Numbered from the stretch's first letter, positions 8,723 through 18,519 are shown. The stretch is 64,000 nucleotides of DNA from Paenibacillus sambharensis (GCF_003233845.1 NZ_QKRB01000057.1:434001-498000); one strand, 5' to 3'. Numbers and translations are program-made. Notes: generated from the letters alone by a model not told the origin.

Positions 8723-9268
8723 TTATTGCTGCTTCTGGAATGCAGGATCTGAGAAAGGATGCGCGATCCAGCCCTCTGTCTCAATGAAGAGGCGGACGGC
8801 GACAATTTGGCGGTTCTCCATCAGCGTGAAGAAATGAGGCTTGTGCTCCGGTACGGAAATAACGTCCCCGGCCTCCAGCTCCACATCGAAATAACCGACG
8901 TCGTCGGTGCCCTTGATGATGAAGATGCCCCGGCCTGCCGTAATGGCACGAACTTCATCTTCGGTATGGGTATGAACATTCTCGAATTTCTTGAGTAGCT
9001 CGTCCAGGTTTGGAGTAGCGTCCGACAGGGCGATGACATCCCATGTCCGGTAGCCGCGGCGAGCAGCCAAGTCCTTGATTTCAGTTTCAAAGGTGTCAAG
9101 GATTTGCGACTTTTCCTCATCACTCAGAACGAATTTATCCTGCAGCTCTTGGGGCAGCTTGGAAGCATCCCAATGCTCGTATAATACTTCTTGCTTGGAG
9201 AGGAATTCCCGCACGTTTTCTTCACCGCTGATCCGTTCCTCGGTGTTACGAATTCTGATCTCAGCCAA
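8723..9268 (-). CDS. mtnD: Acireductone dioxygenase
   Basis: Cupin enzyme of the methionine salvage pathway, 181 residues, which cleaves acireductone to 2-keto-4-methylthiobutyrate and formate with iron (or off-pathway with nickel). Metal ligands are visible in VHTHTEDEVR and in VPEHKPHFF. TTG start at 9268 with GAGGGA 7 bases upstream on the minus strand. It is the only methionine salvage gene in the window but lies back-to-back with metH. A near-consensus promoter drives it. Confidence 0.93.
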   Translation of the reverse strand: MAEIRIRNTEERISGEENVREFLSKQEVLYEHWDASKLPQELQDKFVLSDEEKSQILDTFETEIKDLAARRGYRTWDVIALSDATPNLDELLKKFENVHTHTEDEVRAITAGRGIFIIKGTDDVGYFDVELEAGDVISVPEHKPHFFTLMENRQIVAVRLFIETEGWIAHPFSDPAFQKQQ

Positions 9269-9322
9269 TTTTAAATCCCTCTTTTCCTATCAGATTTATT
9301 TTTATATAATTAGAATGATTCC

Positions 9323-9351
9323 ATTATAATGCATTTTACGAGCTGTGTCGA
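9323..9351 (-). promoter_or_regulatory. mtnD promoter
   Basis: Minus strand: TCGACA (plus 9346-9351), 17-base spacer, TATAAT (plus 9323-9328), about 55 bases before the mtnD start. No S-box or T-box element is visible in this leader. Confidence 0.75.
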
Positions 9352-9426
9352 CCAGGATATGACTTTTCACACGGACATAGTTCTGTTACACTAAAGCTTA
9401 ATGATTTGGCGGAAGGGTGTAGAAAC

Positions 9427-12400
9427 ATGATGAAACCCGGCTTACAGGAAATGCTTGCGAAGCGGATCCTTATTCTTGATGGTGCGATGGGCACCATGAT
9501 CCAGCAGGCTAATTTAACGGAAGAGGATTTTGGCGGAGAAGAACTGGACGGCTGCAACGAAATTCTCGTGCTCACACGTCCGGATGTTATACAGCAGATC
9601 CATGAGGCGTACCTGGAAGCAGGAGCCGATATACTGGAAACCAACACCTTCGGTGCGACAAGCGTGGTGCTGGCGGAATACGATATACCTGAGAAAGCCC
9701 GTGAAATCAACCTGGCTGCTGCACGGCTTGCCGTGGAGGCGGCCGCTAAGTATACAACACCGGACAAGCCCCGGTATGTAGCAGGTGCACTGGGACCGAC
9801 AACGAAGACGCTGTCCGTTACCGGCGGCGTAACCTTCGAGGAGCTTGTGGACAGCTACCATGAACAGGCTGTTGCACTCATGGAAGCGGGTGTTGATGCT
9901 CTCCTGCTCGAAACTTCTCAGGATACGTTGAACGTAAAGGCGGGAAGCCTGGGGATCCGCAAGGCGTTTGAGGATCTCGGCTTCGAGCTTCCGATTATGA
10001 TATCAGGCACAATTGAACCGATGGGCACGACGCTTGCCGGTCAGAATATTGAGTCGTTCTATATTTCTCTGGAGCATCTGAAACCGATTTCGATCGGCTT
10101 GAACTGTGCCACCGGTCCAGAGTTTATGCGTGACCATATCCGCAGCCTGGCGGCGATAGCGAAGACCAATATCAGCTGCTATCCGAACGCTGGCCTGCCG
10201 GATGAGAACGGCAACTATCATGAATCCCCCGAATCACTTGCACGCAAGCTGGGTGAGTTCGCCAAGCAGGGCTGGCTTAATGTTGCCGGCGGCTGCTGCG
10301 GGACAACTCCAGCGCATATCAAGGCGATGGCAGAAGAGATGGCGAAGTATGAGCCAAGAACGGAATATGGCGACCATCCGGCAGCCGTAGCCGGTATCGA
10401 AACGGTCTACATCGAGCCTGAGAACCGTCCTTACATGGTTGGTGAGCGCACCAACGTTTCGGGCTCCCGTAAGTTCAAGCGTCTGATCAAGGAAGGGAAG
10501 TACGAGGAGGCCTCCGAAATTGCACGTGCGCAGGTGAAGGGCGGAGCCCACATTATCGATATCAACCTTCAGGACACGGATATTGATGAAGCGTATGCAA
10601 TGGAGACATTCCTCAGCTTTGTGACGAAGAAGATCAAGGCGCCTATTATGATTGACTCGACCTATGATCATATCATCGAGCTTGGCCTTAAATATTCACA
10701 GGGCAAGGCTCTGATTAACTCGATTAACCTTGAGGATGGCGAGTCGAAGTTTGAGAAGATCGTACCGCTGATCCATAAGTATGGGGCAGCTGTGGTCATG
10801 ATCCTCATTGATGAGCGCGGACAAGCAGTGTCCCGCCAGGCGAAGCTGGAGGTCGCGGACCGCTCCTATGACCTGCTCGTTAATAAATACGGCATGAATC
10901 CCGAGGACATTATATTCGATCCGAATATGTTCCCGATTGGCTCCGGCGATCCGCAGTATATCGGTTCAGCTGTGGAGACCATTGAGGGTATTCGGTTGAT
11001 TAAGGAACGCTACCCGGCCTGTAAAACGATTCTGGGTCTCAGCAACATCTCATTCGGCCTGCCTGATGCGGGTCGTGAGGTGTTGAACGCCGTATATCTG
11101 TATCACTGCACGAAAGCCGGACTCGATTATGCGATCGTCAACACAGAGAAGCTGGAGCGTTACGCTTCCATTCCGGAAGAGGAGCGTCAGCTGGCTGAGG
11201 AACTGATCTTTAATACGACGGACGAAACACTGGCGAAGTTCGTTGCCTTCTACAGGGAGAAGAAGGTCGACAAGAAGGAGAAGGTATCCAACCTGTCGCT
11301 CGAGGAGCGGCTTGCCTCTTACATTGTCGAAGGAACAAAGGAAGGCCTGATCCCGGATCTGGAGGAGGCGCTGACCAAGTACCGTCCGCTGGATATCATT
11401 AATGGTCCGCTTATGAAAGGCATGGAAGAGGTTGGCCGCCTGTTCAATAATAACGAACTGATTGTTGCCGAGGTTCTGCAAAGTGCGGAAGTTATGAAGG
11501 CATCCGTAGCCCACCTGGAGCCGCACATGGAGAAGAGTGAGACGTCGGTCAAAGGCAAGATTATTCTCGCGACCGTTAAGGGCGATGTACATGATATCGG
11601 TAAAAACCTGGTCGAGATCATCTTGTCCAATAATGGCTACAAGATTATTAACCTGGGTATCAAAGTACCGCCTGAACAGATCATTGAGGCTTATAGGCAA
11701 GAGAAAGCCGACGCAATTGGTCTCTCTGGTCTGCTTGTCAAATCGGCACAGCAGATGGTGCTGACAGCACAGGATATGCGGGCCGCAGGTATCAATGCTC
11801 CGATCCTGGTTGGCGGTGCAGCTCTGAGCCGCAAGTTCACGAAAACCAGAATCAGTCCGGAGTACGATGGGCTAGTATTATATGCCAAGGACGCGATGGA
11901 CGGGCTGGATATTGCCAATAAGCTGATGAATCCTGAGCATCGCGCACGTTATGAAGAGGAGCTGAAGACGCTGAAGGCATCCGGTTATGCGGAAGCGGAA
12001 GAGAAGAAACCGCTGCCTCAGCTGTCCAGAGCCGTCCGCTCGAATATTTCGACGGATGCGCCTATATTCATACCGCCTGATCTGGAGCGCCATATACTGA
12101 GAGAGGTGCCGCTAGGCCATATCCTGCCTTATGTTAACATGCAGATGCTGCTCGGACATCATCTTGGACTTCGCGGCAAGGTGGAGGATTTGCTGGCAAA
12201 GGGCGATCCTAAGGCTGTACAGCTGAAGGAAACGGTGGACAGCATTTTGGAAGAAGCAGCGGCTGAGCAGACGCTGCATGCCAACGCCATGTACCGCTTC
12301 TTCCCGGCGCAGTCATCCGGTAACGATATAATCATTTACGACCCGGAGGACACGACCAGGGAAATCAAGCGGTTTACATTCCCGAGGCAGCAGGTTGAGC

Positions 12401-12867
12401 CGTATCTGTGCTTGGCGGATTACCTGCGCTCTGTAGAGAGCGGAGTCATGGATTATGTTGGCTTCCTGGTTGTAACAGCAGGTCAGGGTGTACGTGAGCG
12501 GGCTACCGTGCTTAAGGACAACGGTGACTATCTCCGTTCTCATGCCCTGCAGGCGGTTGCGCTTGAAGTAGCTGAAGGTCTGGCTGAGCGCGTCCATCAT
12601 ATGATGAGGGACGTCTGGGGCTTCCCGGATGCGCCTGATTTTACGATGAAGCAGCGTCTGGGTGCCCGTTATCAGGGCATTCGCGTATCCTTCGGGTATC
12701 CCGCCTGCCCTAATCTCGAGGACCAGGAGCCGCTCTTTGATCTCATGAAGCCCGAGGATATCGGTGTAGAGCTGACAGAGGGCTGTATGATGGAGCCGGA
12801 GGCTTCCGTGTCGGCTATGGTATTTGCCCATCCTGAGGCCAATTACTTTAATGTAGACAAGGCTTAA
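9427..12867 (+). CDS. metH: Cobalamin-dependent methionine synthase
   Basis: Four-module MetH of 1146 residues: methyl transfer from methyltetrahydrofolate via cobalamin to homocysteine. Order: homocysteine module with zinc cysteines in NVAGGCCGTTPAH, pterin module with VGERTNVSGSRKF, cobalamin cap then the DxHxxG motif in VKGDVHDIGKN, and the SAM-dependent reactivation domain ending in SAMVFAHPEANYF. ATG 9427 is chosen because GGAAGGGTG is 7-8 bases upstream; an in-frame TTG at 9406 precedes that RBS. No cobalamin or SAM riboswitch was recognised upstream; a weak promoter (TTTTCA-N17-TACACT) lies at 9364-9392. Confidence 0.96.
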   Translation: MMKPGLQEMLAKRILILDGAMGTMIQQANLTEEDFGGEELDGCNEILVLTRPDVIQQIHEAYLEAGADILETNTFGATSVVLAEYDIPEKAREINLAAARLAVEAAAKYTTPDKPRYVAGALGPTTKTLSVTGGVTFEELVDSYHEQAVALMEAGVDALLLETSQDTLNVKAGSLGIRKAFEDLGFELPIMISGTIEPMGTTLAGQNIESFYISLEHLKPISIGLNCATGPEFMRDHIRSLAAIAKTNISCYPNAGLPDENGNYHESPESLARKLGEFAKQGWLNVAGGCCGTTPAHIKAMAEEMAKYEPRTEYGDHPAAVAGIETVYIEPENRPYMVGERTNVSGSRKFKRLIKEGKYEEASEIARAQVKGGAHIIDINLQDTDIDEAYAMETFLSFVTKKIKAPIMIDSTYDHIIELGLKYSQGKALINSINLEDGESKFEKIVPLIHKYGAAVVMILIDERGQAVSRQAKLEVADRSYDLLVNKYGMNPEDIIFDPNMFPIGSGDPQYIGSAVETIEGIRLIKERYPACKTILGLSNISFGLPDAGREVLNAVYLYHCTKAGLDYAIVNTEKLERYASIPEEERQLAEELIFNTTDETLAKFVAFYREKKVDKKEKVSNLSLEERLASYIVEGTKEGLIPDLEEALTKYRPLDIINGPLMKGMEEVGRLFNNNELIVAEVLQSAEVMKASVAHLEPHMEKSETSVKGKIILATVKGDVHDIGKNLVEIILSNNGYKIINLGIKVPPEQIIEAYRQEKADAIGLSGLLVKSAQQMVLTAQDMRAAGINAPILVGGAALSRKFTKTRISPEYDGLVLYAKDAMDGLDIANKLMNPEHRARYEEELKTLKASGYAEAEEKKPLPQLSRAVRSNISTDAPIFIPPDLERHILREVPLGHILPYVNMQMLLGHHLGLRGKVEDLLAKGDPKAVQLKETVDSILEEAAAEQTLHANAMYRFFPAQSSGNDIIIYDPEDTTREIKRFTFPRQQVEPYLCLADYLRSVESGVMDYVGFLVVTAGQGVRERATVLKDNGDYLRSHALQAVALEVAEGLAERVHHMMRDVWGFPDAPDFTMKQRLGARYQGIRVSFGYPACPNLEDQEPLFDLMKPEDIGVELTEGCMMEPEASVSAMVFAHPEANYFNVDKA

Positions 12868-12876
12868 CTGTTAGGT

Positions 12877-12922
12877 AAAGGCAGCAGGCGCCATCTTTAA
12901 GCGGATGGGTTTGCTGCCTTTT
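12877..12922 (+). terminator. Intrinsic terminator after metH
   Basis: AAAGGCAGCA (12877-12886) pairs with TGCTGCCTTT (12912-12921), followed by a short T run. Confidence 0.85.
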
Positions 12923-13024
12923 GCCGCAGTAGAGTAATTTTTGTCAGATATCCGATTGTTGGAGCTGGGTGCAGATTAATAATAGGGTAGATGGTTGATG
13001 ATAACAGGAGGAGGTGAAGCACTG

Positions 13025-13966
13025 ATGGATATCACATTTTTGGGAACAGGAGCGGGCCGCCCGGTATCCGGGCGCAATGTAACCTCATCGGCGCTGCGTC
13101 TCCCGGCGGCCAGAGGAACGTTCTGGCTGTTCGACTGCGGAGAAGGAACCCAGCATCAGCTGATGAAGACCTCGCACAAGCTGAGCCGGCTGGAACGGAT
13201 TTTTATAACCCATCTGCATGGTGATCATACATTTGGCCTTCCTGGACTGCTGAGCAGCAGGGCTTTCTCAGGCGGTACAACCCCAGTAACTGTTTATGGA
13301 CCGAAGGGCATTAAGCAGTTGATAGAGATGAGCCTTAGTCTGACACAGACCAATCTTGAATATGAGCTGCATATTGAAGAGATTGAGGAAGAGGGTATTA
13401 TCTTCGAGGATGAACAGTTTACCGTAACGGCAGCGGAGCTGGAACACCGGGTGCCTTGCTTCGGTTATCGGATTGTCGAGAAGCCTGTTTCCGGAAAGCT
13501 TAATGCCATTAAACTTCAAGGGTTGGGCGTGAAGCCAGGTCCGGTATACGGGAGACTGAAGCAGGGCCTGGATGCTGAGCTTCCTGACGGGCGTATGGTT
13601 TACGCCAATGAGGTGAAAGGTCCTTCCATACCCGGCAGGGTGATCACCATATTGGGGGATACGTCACCATGTGAAAACACAGTCCTGCTCGGAGTCGGTG
13701 CGGATTTGCTCGTTCATGAAGCGACGTTCGCGGCTGATTTGCCGGACAAGGCGGTGGAATTTGGTCACTCGACTACCATACACGCTGCTGAGGCAGCCGT
13801 GAGAGCGGGAGCCAAGAAGCTGGTGATTACCCATTTCAGTTCCCGATACCGGCAGGAGGATCTGGAGCAGCTGGCAGATGAAGCAAGAGTGCTGTTTCCC
13901 GAGACGCTTGCTGCGACCGATTTGTTGACCGTTCCAATTCCCAGAATTGTTGAACCCAGGGAATAG
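13025..13966 (+). CDS. rnz: Ribonuclease Z
   Basis: tRNA 3'-processing endonuclease of the metallo-beta-lactamase fold, 313 residues. Starts MDITFLGTGAGRP, with zinc motif THLHGDHTFGLPG (HxHxDH), further ligands at LEHRVPCFGYR, GDTSPC and VTHFSSRY, and the flexible exosite arm after GPVYGRLKQG. Length matches bacterial short-form RNase Z. Start ATG 13025, because AGGAGGTGA lies 8-9 bases upstream; an upstream in-frame ATG at 12995 has no RBS. Confidence 0.95.
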   Translation: MDITFLGTGAGRPVSGRNVTSSALRLPAARGTFWLFDCGEGTQHQLMKTSHKLSRLERIFITHLHGDHTFGLPGLLSSRAFSGGTTPVTVYGPKGIKQLIEMSLSLTQTNLEYELHIEEIEEEGIIFEDEQFTVTAAELEHRVPCFGYRIVEKPVSGKLNAIKLQGLGVKPGPVYGRLKQGLDAELPDGRMVYANEVKGPSIPGRVITILGDTSPCENTVLLGVGADLLVHEATFAADLPDKAVEFGHSTTIHAAEAAVRAGAKKLVITHFSSRYRQEDLEQLADEARVLFPETLAATDLLTVPIPRIVEPRE

Positions 13967-14002
13967 AATGACTTGAATCAGGGAATAATGTTCCTATAAG
14001 AG

Positions 14003-14044
14003 ATCCCCTGCATAACCGGAATGGATCCGGCTTTTGCAGGGGAT
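14003..14044. terminator. Large hairpin between convergent rnz and tlp
   Basis: ATCCCCTGCA (14003-14012) pairs with TGCAGGGGAT (14035-14044), with an inner CCGGA/TCCGG stem. No strong T tract on either strand, so termination is probable but not certain. Confidence 0.55.
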
Positions 14045-14104
14045 TAGTAATAATTGTGTCATAACCATTTGCTTCATACAAGCATGATAAGTTAATTAAT
14101 CACG

Positions 14105-14326
14105 TTAATCGTTCTTGTGGGCCTCATCCTTGATTTCAGAGCGGAAGCCTTGAATCGCTTCGCGTCTACGCTCATTCTTCGACCGGATTTGGTTGAATTC
14201 GGTCGAACCAATCTCATCCGCATGCTCGGCAAGGTAGTCTTCGCCTTCATGCAGGTTTTGCAGGGTGTTTTGTACCGCCTTTTGCAGGTGTTCCACGTTA
14301 TCTGCACGATTATCCGGTTTAGCCAT
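14105..14326 (-). CDS. tlp: Small acid-soluble spore protein Tlp
   Basis: 73-residue Tlp-family spore protein: MAKPDNRADNVEHLQ start and the conserved basic stretch RSKNERRREAIQGFRSEIK. Tlp proteins accumulate in the forespore and are degraded in germination. GAGAGGCG precedes the ATG at normal distance on the minus strand. A sigma-G-like promoter lies about 80 bases upstream, consistent with forespore expression. The organism is therefore expected to sporulate. Confidence 0.93.
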   Translation of the reverse strand: MAKPDNRADNVEHLQKAVQNTLQNLHEGEDYLAEHADEIGSTEFNQIRSKNERRREAIQGFRSEIKDEAHKND

Positions 14327-14402
14327 TGCGTATCACGCCTCTCTTGAATGGTGTGCAGCTATCCGCATGGGATGGACTGCGGGAGAGATGCTTCCCGACG
14401 TT

Positions 14403-14432
14403 TAGCATGTGAAGAGGGACGGCGTATTATGC
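14403..14432 (-). promoter_or_regulatory. Sigma-G-type promoter of tlp
   Basis: Minus strand: GCATA (plus 14428-14432), 18-base spacer, CATGCTA (plus 14403-14409). Matches the forespore sigma-G pattern (-35 GNATR, -10 CATNNTA). Confidence 0.7.
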
Positions 14433-14556
14433 GATACCGGTTCGCCTGCAGGACTGCCGCTTACTTACAATTTCGTCATAACGATTAAACACAGCGTTAA
14501 CGAAAGTCTGTTAGGATGGGCGGGAGAGGAAGGATTGCACGATAGGAGGACGGTTG

Positions 14557-15531
14557 ATGGACACTTCTAGTCACCTGTTGTTTGGCATTACGCTTGCCGG
14601 ATTAGCCATGATCGATCCGGTAATCGCCGGTACGGACGGTGCTGCGGCAGCGATGATAGCTGCTTCCCTGGTCGGCAATAATGCCCCCGATTTTGACGGG
14701 GTAATGAGGGTGAAGGGCAAGGCGGCTTACCTGCGCAACCATCGCGGCTGGACTCATGCACTGCCAGTGCTCCCTCTGTGGGCGCTTGTTATCGGCCTGC
14801 CGGCAGCTTATTTGGCCGGTGCTGAAGCGGCAGCTTGGCATATTGTGGGCTGGACGCTCGCTGCTGTCTGCCTGCATGTGCTGCTGGACCTGTTGAATGC
14901 TTATGGGGTGCAGTGTTTAAGACCCATGACGAAGAAGTGGCTCCATCTGGATGTAATCAGCTTGTTTGATCCCTTTCTGTTCTCCCTTCATTCGGCCGGT
15001 GCCTTATTATGGGCAGCTGGCTTTATGGAACCCGGCCCCATGTTCGCCGTCATCTATGGTCTGAGTATCGGGTATGTCATATTGAAGTTTCATTTCAAAC
15101 ACCAGGCCGTCAGTCTTCTGAAGAAGCAGGGGATTCCAACCGACGGGCTGACGATGATCCCAGGTTTGTTCGGCAGGTACTGGCAGTTTGCATCAGAGAA
15201 CCATGAAGACTTTAAGCTGGGGACGATTCAGGGCTCGAAGGTCATTGTGGAGGCCGAGCTGCCGAAGCAGGAGCCGGGCCACCAGCTTCATCCGGTCATC
15301 CAGGCAACGATGTCTACCGACGGGGTCCGTTCCTTCCTAAGCTTTGCTGACCGCTATCAAGTGGAATGGAAGGAACGCGAGGAAGGCTACGAAGTAACCT
15401 GGAGCGATATCCGCTTTTGGTACAATCATAAGATGCCGTTCCGGGCAGCCGTTAGACTGGACCGCAACCTAAACGTGATGGATGAGCGGATCGGGTGGTA
15501 CAAGAAATCATGGGAGCCGCCGCATGTCTGA
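14557..15531 (+). CDS. DUF457/YfhP-type membrane metal-dependent hydrolase
   Basis: Integral membrane protein of 324 residues in the inner-membrane metal-dependent hydrolase (DUF457) family. Family signatures: SSHLLFG near the N-terminus, NAPDFDG and NHRGWTHALPVLPLW (candidate His/Asp ligands). Several transmembrane helices lie in the first 200 residues, followed by a soluble C-terminal region ending YKKSWEPPHV. Substrate unknown; family names mentioning LexA are historical. Start ATG 14557 with AGGAGG 7 bases upstream. The last 46 codons (15394-15531) recur in diverged form after the amylase gene. Confidence 0.85.
   Translation: MDTSSHLLFGITLAGLAMIDPVIAGTDGAAAAMIAASLVGNNAPDFDGVMRVKGKAAYLRNHRGWTHALPVLPLWALVIGLPAAYLAGAEAAAWHIVGWTLAAVCLHVLLDLLNAYGVQCLRPMTKKWLHLDVISLFDPFLFSLHSAGALLWAAGFMEPGPMFAVIYGLSIGYVILKFHFKHQAVSLLKKQGIPTDGLTMIPGLFGRYWQFASENHEDFKLGTIQGSKVIVEAELPKQEPGHQLHPVIQATMSTDGVRSFLSFADRYQVEWKEREEGYEVTWSDIRFWYNHKMPFRAAVRLDRNLNVMDERIGWYKKSWEPPHV
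15394..15531 (+). repeat. Upstream member of a diverged direct repeat flanking the amylase
   Basis: The 3' end of the DUF457 gene, codons for VTWSDIRFW to EPPHV plus the stop and the following TTGAAT. A related copy four codons shorter lies at 18546-18671. Together they bracket the alpha-amylase gene. Confidence 0.85.
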
Positions 15532-15570
15532 TTGAATTGTTGGATCACAGGTAAACTCGCAGAGAAATAA

Positions 15571-15606
15571 AACAGGAAAGCCGATTTTTGGTTTTCCTGT
15601 TTTTTG
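15571..15606 (+). terminator. Intrinsic terminator after the DUF457 gene
   Basis: AACAGGAAA (15571-15579) pairs with TTTCCTGTT (15594-15602), followed by a T-rich tract. Confidence 0.85.
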
Positions 15607-15673
15607 TTTTATATTCAATATTTTGCACCCAACGTATCAATATCTTATTCTTATGCCGTTATCCGCTGAAAAA

Positions 15674-15698
15674 TATAATGGTTATGAGAGCGCTTTAA
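15674..15698 (+). promoter_or_regulatory. Amylase -10 element and cre-like CcpA site
   Basis: TATAAT at 15674-15679 with a poor -35 (TTATGC at 15651-15656). Immediately downstream, TGAGAGCGCTTTAA (15685-15698) fits the catabolite-responsive element TGWAANCGNTNWCA with two mismatches and keeps the symmetric AGCGCT core. It covers the expected transcription start, a classic place for CcpA repression. The rest of the 306-base gap (15532-15837) holds the preceding terminator and a roughly 140-base leader in which I see nothing else. Confidence 0.65.
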
Positions 15699-15837
15699 TG
15701 GCTGGCCGCTCTGTTTTAATATGACTTACAGAAGTGAGGAGGCGTGTGTGTATTTTAGGTGAGCAGGAGACAAGAAGGCTTGTGCTCTGCACATCATTCT
15801 GTTAAAAATTTCAATGACCTAAGGAGGAATGTAATTA

Positions 15838-18519
15838 ATGTCGTTAAGGAGAAGCAAAGAGCTACACAAGCGGGTATGGATACTGGCAGTATGTTTCCTG
15901 CTTATCGTTACCTTGGCTGTAATCCCGTCCAAGGATCAGGCTCTTGCAGAGGAAGCTGAGATTGCCGCCGGTAAAACGGCTGTCGTTTACTATAACACCA
16001 AATCTCGCGGCTGGAGCACCGTCAATATTCATTACCAGCCTGAAGGGGCGGAATGGACGGCGGTACCCGGAGTCAAGATGGATGAAGCAGCATGCGCTGA
16101 TTGGAAGAAGAAGACGATAGATCTAGGGTCTTCAACCGGTATGAAAGCTGCTTTCAACAACGGTTCTAGCTGGGATAATAACGGAGGCGCGGACTATATT
16201 CTGCCTGCTGGCTTAATCACGGTTAAGGATGGCGTGGTAACAGCCGGGGATGAAGCTCCCTGCTCACCGCAGCCGGAAGATGTAACGCCTCCATCCGTGC
16301 CTGCTCGGCTTGCAGCGGCTGCTGACGGACTTAGGGTTACGCTAACCTGGGAAGCGTCAACAGATAATGCCGGAGGTACAGGCGTAGGCGGTTACGAGAT
16401 TACTCGTACCGGCGGTACGCAAGGTATTCAAACCTACAAGACATCAGGAACGACCTATACAGACACTTCGTTAGCGCCAGCAACGGCATACAGCTACACT
16501 GTCAGGGCATATGATAGAGCGGTTCCAGTTAACTTCTCGAGCGCAAGTGATGAGGCATCGGCGACAACTGGAACTGCACCGCCGTCTCCAGCGAATGGTA
16601 CACCGCTTGGAACGGATATGCGGGAGGAATCCATTTATTTTGTCATGACTGCCCGCTTCTATGATGGTGACTCTTCGAACAACCGGGGAGGCGCCAACCA
16701 CGCAACAAGCGGCAACGCAGAGTATGATGATCCGATGTTTCGCGGCGATTTTAAAGGCTTGATCGACAAGCTGGACTATATCAAGGCACTGGGCTTCTCT
16801 GCAATCTGGATTACGCCGGTCGTCCTGAACCGTTCCGATTACGATTATCACGGATACCATGGCTATGATTTCTTCCGTGTTGATCCAAGGCTGGAGTCGC
16901 CTGATGCGACCTATCAGGATCTAATCAATGCTGCACATGACAAAGGGATCAAAATCATTCAGGATGTGGTCTACAATCACTCCAGCCGCTGGGGAGCCAA
17001 GGGTTTGTTTACCCCCCAAGTGTTTGGGGTGAGAGACAGTCACTGGAGCTGGTATTATGATGAGCCGCAGGAAGGTGCGGAATATGACGGACTGCAGGCG
17101 AATGCGGCTGGCAAGGCATACAACGGAGATCTGTGGTCTACGGAGGAACCGGAAGGAAATACATGCCGCAATTGGGGTGTACCCCTTGGGAACAACACCT
17201 ATAACTGCCAATGGCCAAGTCCAACCTCAGGCATGTTCCCGAAGGAGCTGTACCACAGCTGCTGGATCGGTAATTGGGAGGGAGAGGATTCACGAAGCTG
17301 CTGGCTTCATGAAGACCTGGCCGATTTTAATACCGAATCGAAGCCTGTACAGGATTACCTGATCGAAGCCTATAACCGGTTCATCGATATGGGGGTAGAC
17401 GGTTTCCGGATCGATACCGCCGTGCACATCCCGCGTGTGATCTGGAACCGTCATTTTCTTCCGGCCGCTCAGGAAAGAGCTGTTGCCCAGTTTGGTGATA
17501 AGGGGAAACATTTCTTCATGTTCGGTGAGGTTGGCTCCTTCGTCAATGACAAATGGAACCGCGGTTCGGTTAACCACTCGGCGCAATTTTTCACATGGAA
17601 GGAACGCAAGACGTACAGCTTAGACGATGCTGCTGCGGTCATGGAGCAGTATAACTATGAGAACAATCTTGGAACAACCAACCAGCCGACCTCCGAAAAC
17701 GCCTTCCTGAAGGGAAATCTGTACCATGAACCAGACCACAGCCAGTTCTCCGGCATGAATGTGATTGATATGCGCATGCATATGAACTTTGCTGATGCGG
17801 GCAATGCCTTCTGGAATGGCAAGGACTCAGATGACAGCTATAATGATGCTACTTATAATGTCGTTTATGTGGACAGTCACGATTATGGCCCTAATAAATC
17901 GCCAACACGTTATGCTGGCGGAACGGCAGCCTGGGCGGAAAACATGAGCTTGATGTGGACCTTCCGCGGCATACCGACTCTCTATTACGGTTCTGAAATT
18001 GAGTTTCAGGCCGGGAAGAAGATCGACTGCGGTCCATCTTGCGCGCTAGCGACGACAGGCCGTGCATATTACGGCGACAAGATTGAAGGCACGGTGGTTG
18101 CAAGCGACTTTGGCAAGGTGGCTTCCGCTTCCGGTACAGTTGCAGAAACGCTGCAGAAGCCGCTTGTGAAGCATATTCAGCGCCTCAACCAGATTCGCCG
18201 GTCGATACCAGCGCTTCAAAAAGGTCAGTATTCCACTGATGACATCAGCGGTTCGATGGCATACAAACGCCGGTATACGGATGCTGCTGCTGGCATAGAC
18301 AGCTTCGCGCTGATTGCCGTAAGTGAATCGGCATCGTTCCGGAATATACCGAACGGCACGTACAAGGACGCGGTGACGGGAGATGTCAAGAACGTCACGA
18401 ATGGTACCTTGTCGGTGGCGGTGAACGGGCAGGGAAACCTGCGGGTCTATGTCCTTGATCTGCCGGGCAATCCCGCACCGGGCAAGATTGGTGAAGACGG
18501 GCCTTATTTGAAGCCTTAG
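15838..18519 (+). CDS. Secreted multidomain alpha-amylase (CBM25-FN3-GH13)
   Basis: 893 residues. Signal peptide (basic SLRRSKELHKR, hydrophobic core, cleavage near ALA-EE at about 38). A CBM25-type starch-binding module with YNTKSRGWSTVNIHY and NNGSSWDNN covers about 45-140. A fibronectin III domain covers about 150-245. The GH13 barrel has DVVYNH, GFRIDTAVH (nucleophile Asp526), FMFGEV (acid/base Glu564) and VDSHD (His681-Asp682). It should hydrolyse starch outside the cell. RBS AAGGAGG. A cre-like site suggests glucose repression. Flanked by two diverged copies of the upstream gene's 3' end, which hints at rearrangement. Confidence 0.93.
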   Translation: MSLRRSKELHKRVWILAVCFLLIVTLAVIPSKDQALAEEAEIAAGKTAVVYYNTKSRGWSTVNIHYQPEGAEWTAVPGVKMDEAACADWKKKTIDLGSSTGMKAAFNNGSSWDNNGGADYILPAGLITVKDGVVTAGDEAPCSPQPEDVTPPSVPARLAAAADGLRVTLTWEASTDNAGGTGVGGYEITRTGGTQGIQTYKTSGTTYTDTSLAPATAYSYTVRAYDRAVPVNFSSASDEASATTGTAPPSPANGTPLGTDMREESIYFVMTARFYDGDSSNNRGGANHATSGNAEYDDPMFRGDFKGLIDKLDYIKALGFSAIWITPVVLNRSDYDYHGYHGYDFFRVDPRLESPDATYQDLINAAHDKGIKIIQDVVYNHSSRWGAKGLFTPQVFGVRDSHWSWYYDEPQEGAEYDGLQANAAGKAYNGDLWSTEEPEGNTCRNWGVPLGNNTYNCQWPSPTSGMFPKELYHSCWIGNWEGEDSRSCWLHEDLADFNTESKPVQDYLIEAYNRFIDMGVDGFRIDTAVHIPRVIWNRHFLPAAQERAVAQFGDKGKHFFMFGEVGSFVNDKWNRGSVNHSAQFFTWKERKTYSLDDAAAVMEQYNYENNLGTTNQPTSENAFLKGNLYHEPDHSQFSGMNVIDMRMHMNFADAGNAFWNGKDSDDSYNDATYNVVYVDSHDYGPNKSPTRYAGGTAAWAENMSLMWTFRGIPTLYYGSEIEFQAGKKIDCGPSCALATTGRAYYGDKIEGTVVASDFGKVASASGTVAETLQKPLVKHIQRLNQIRRSIPALQKGQYSTDDISGSMAYKRRYTDAAAGIDSFALIAVSESASFRNIPNGTYKDAVTGDVKNVTNGTLSVAVNGQGNLRVYVLDLPGNPAPGKIGEDGPYLKP

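Noticed and set aside
7807-8805. A 332-codon minus-strand frame opposite the HAD gene
   Set aside because: Antisense to a HAD gene with complete motifs; crosses the bidirectional terminator and mtnD; no protein features.
9269-9426. Riboswitch (SAM, cobalamin or T-box) upstream of metH or mtnD
   Set aside because: The region is only about 160 bases and shows neither the conserved box sequences nor a terminator stem.
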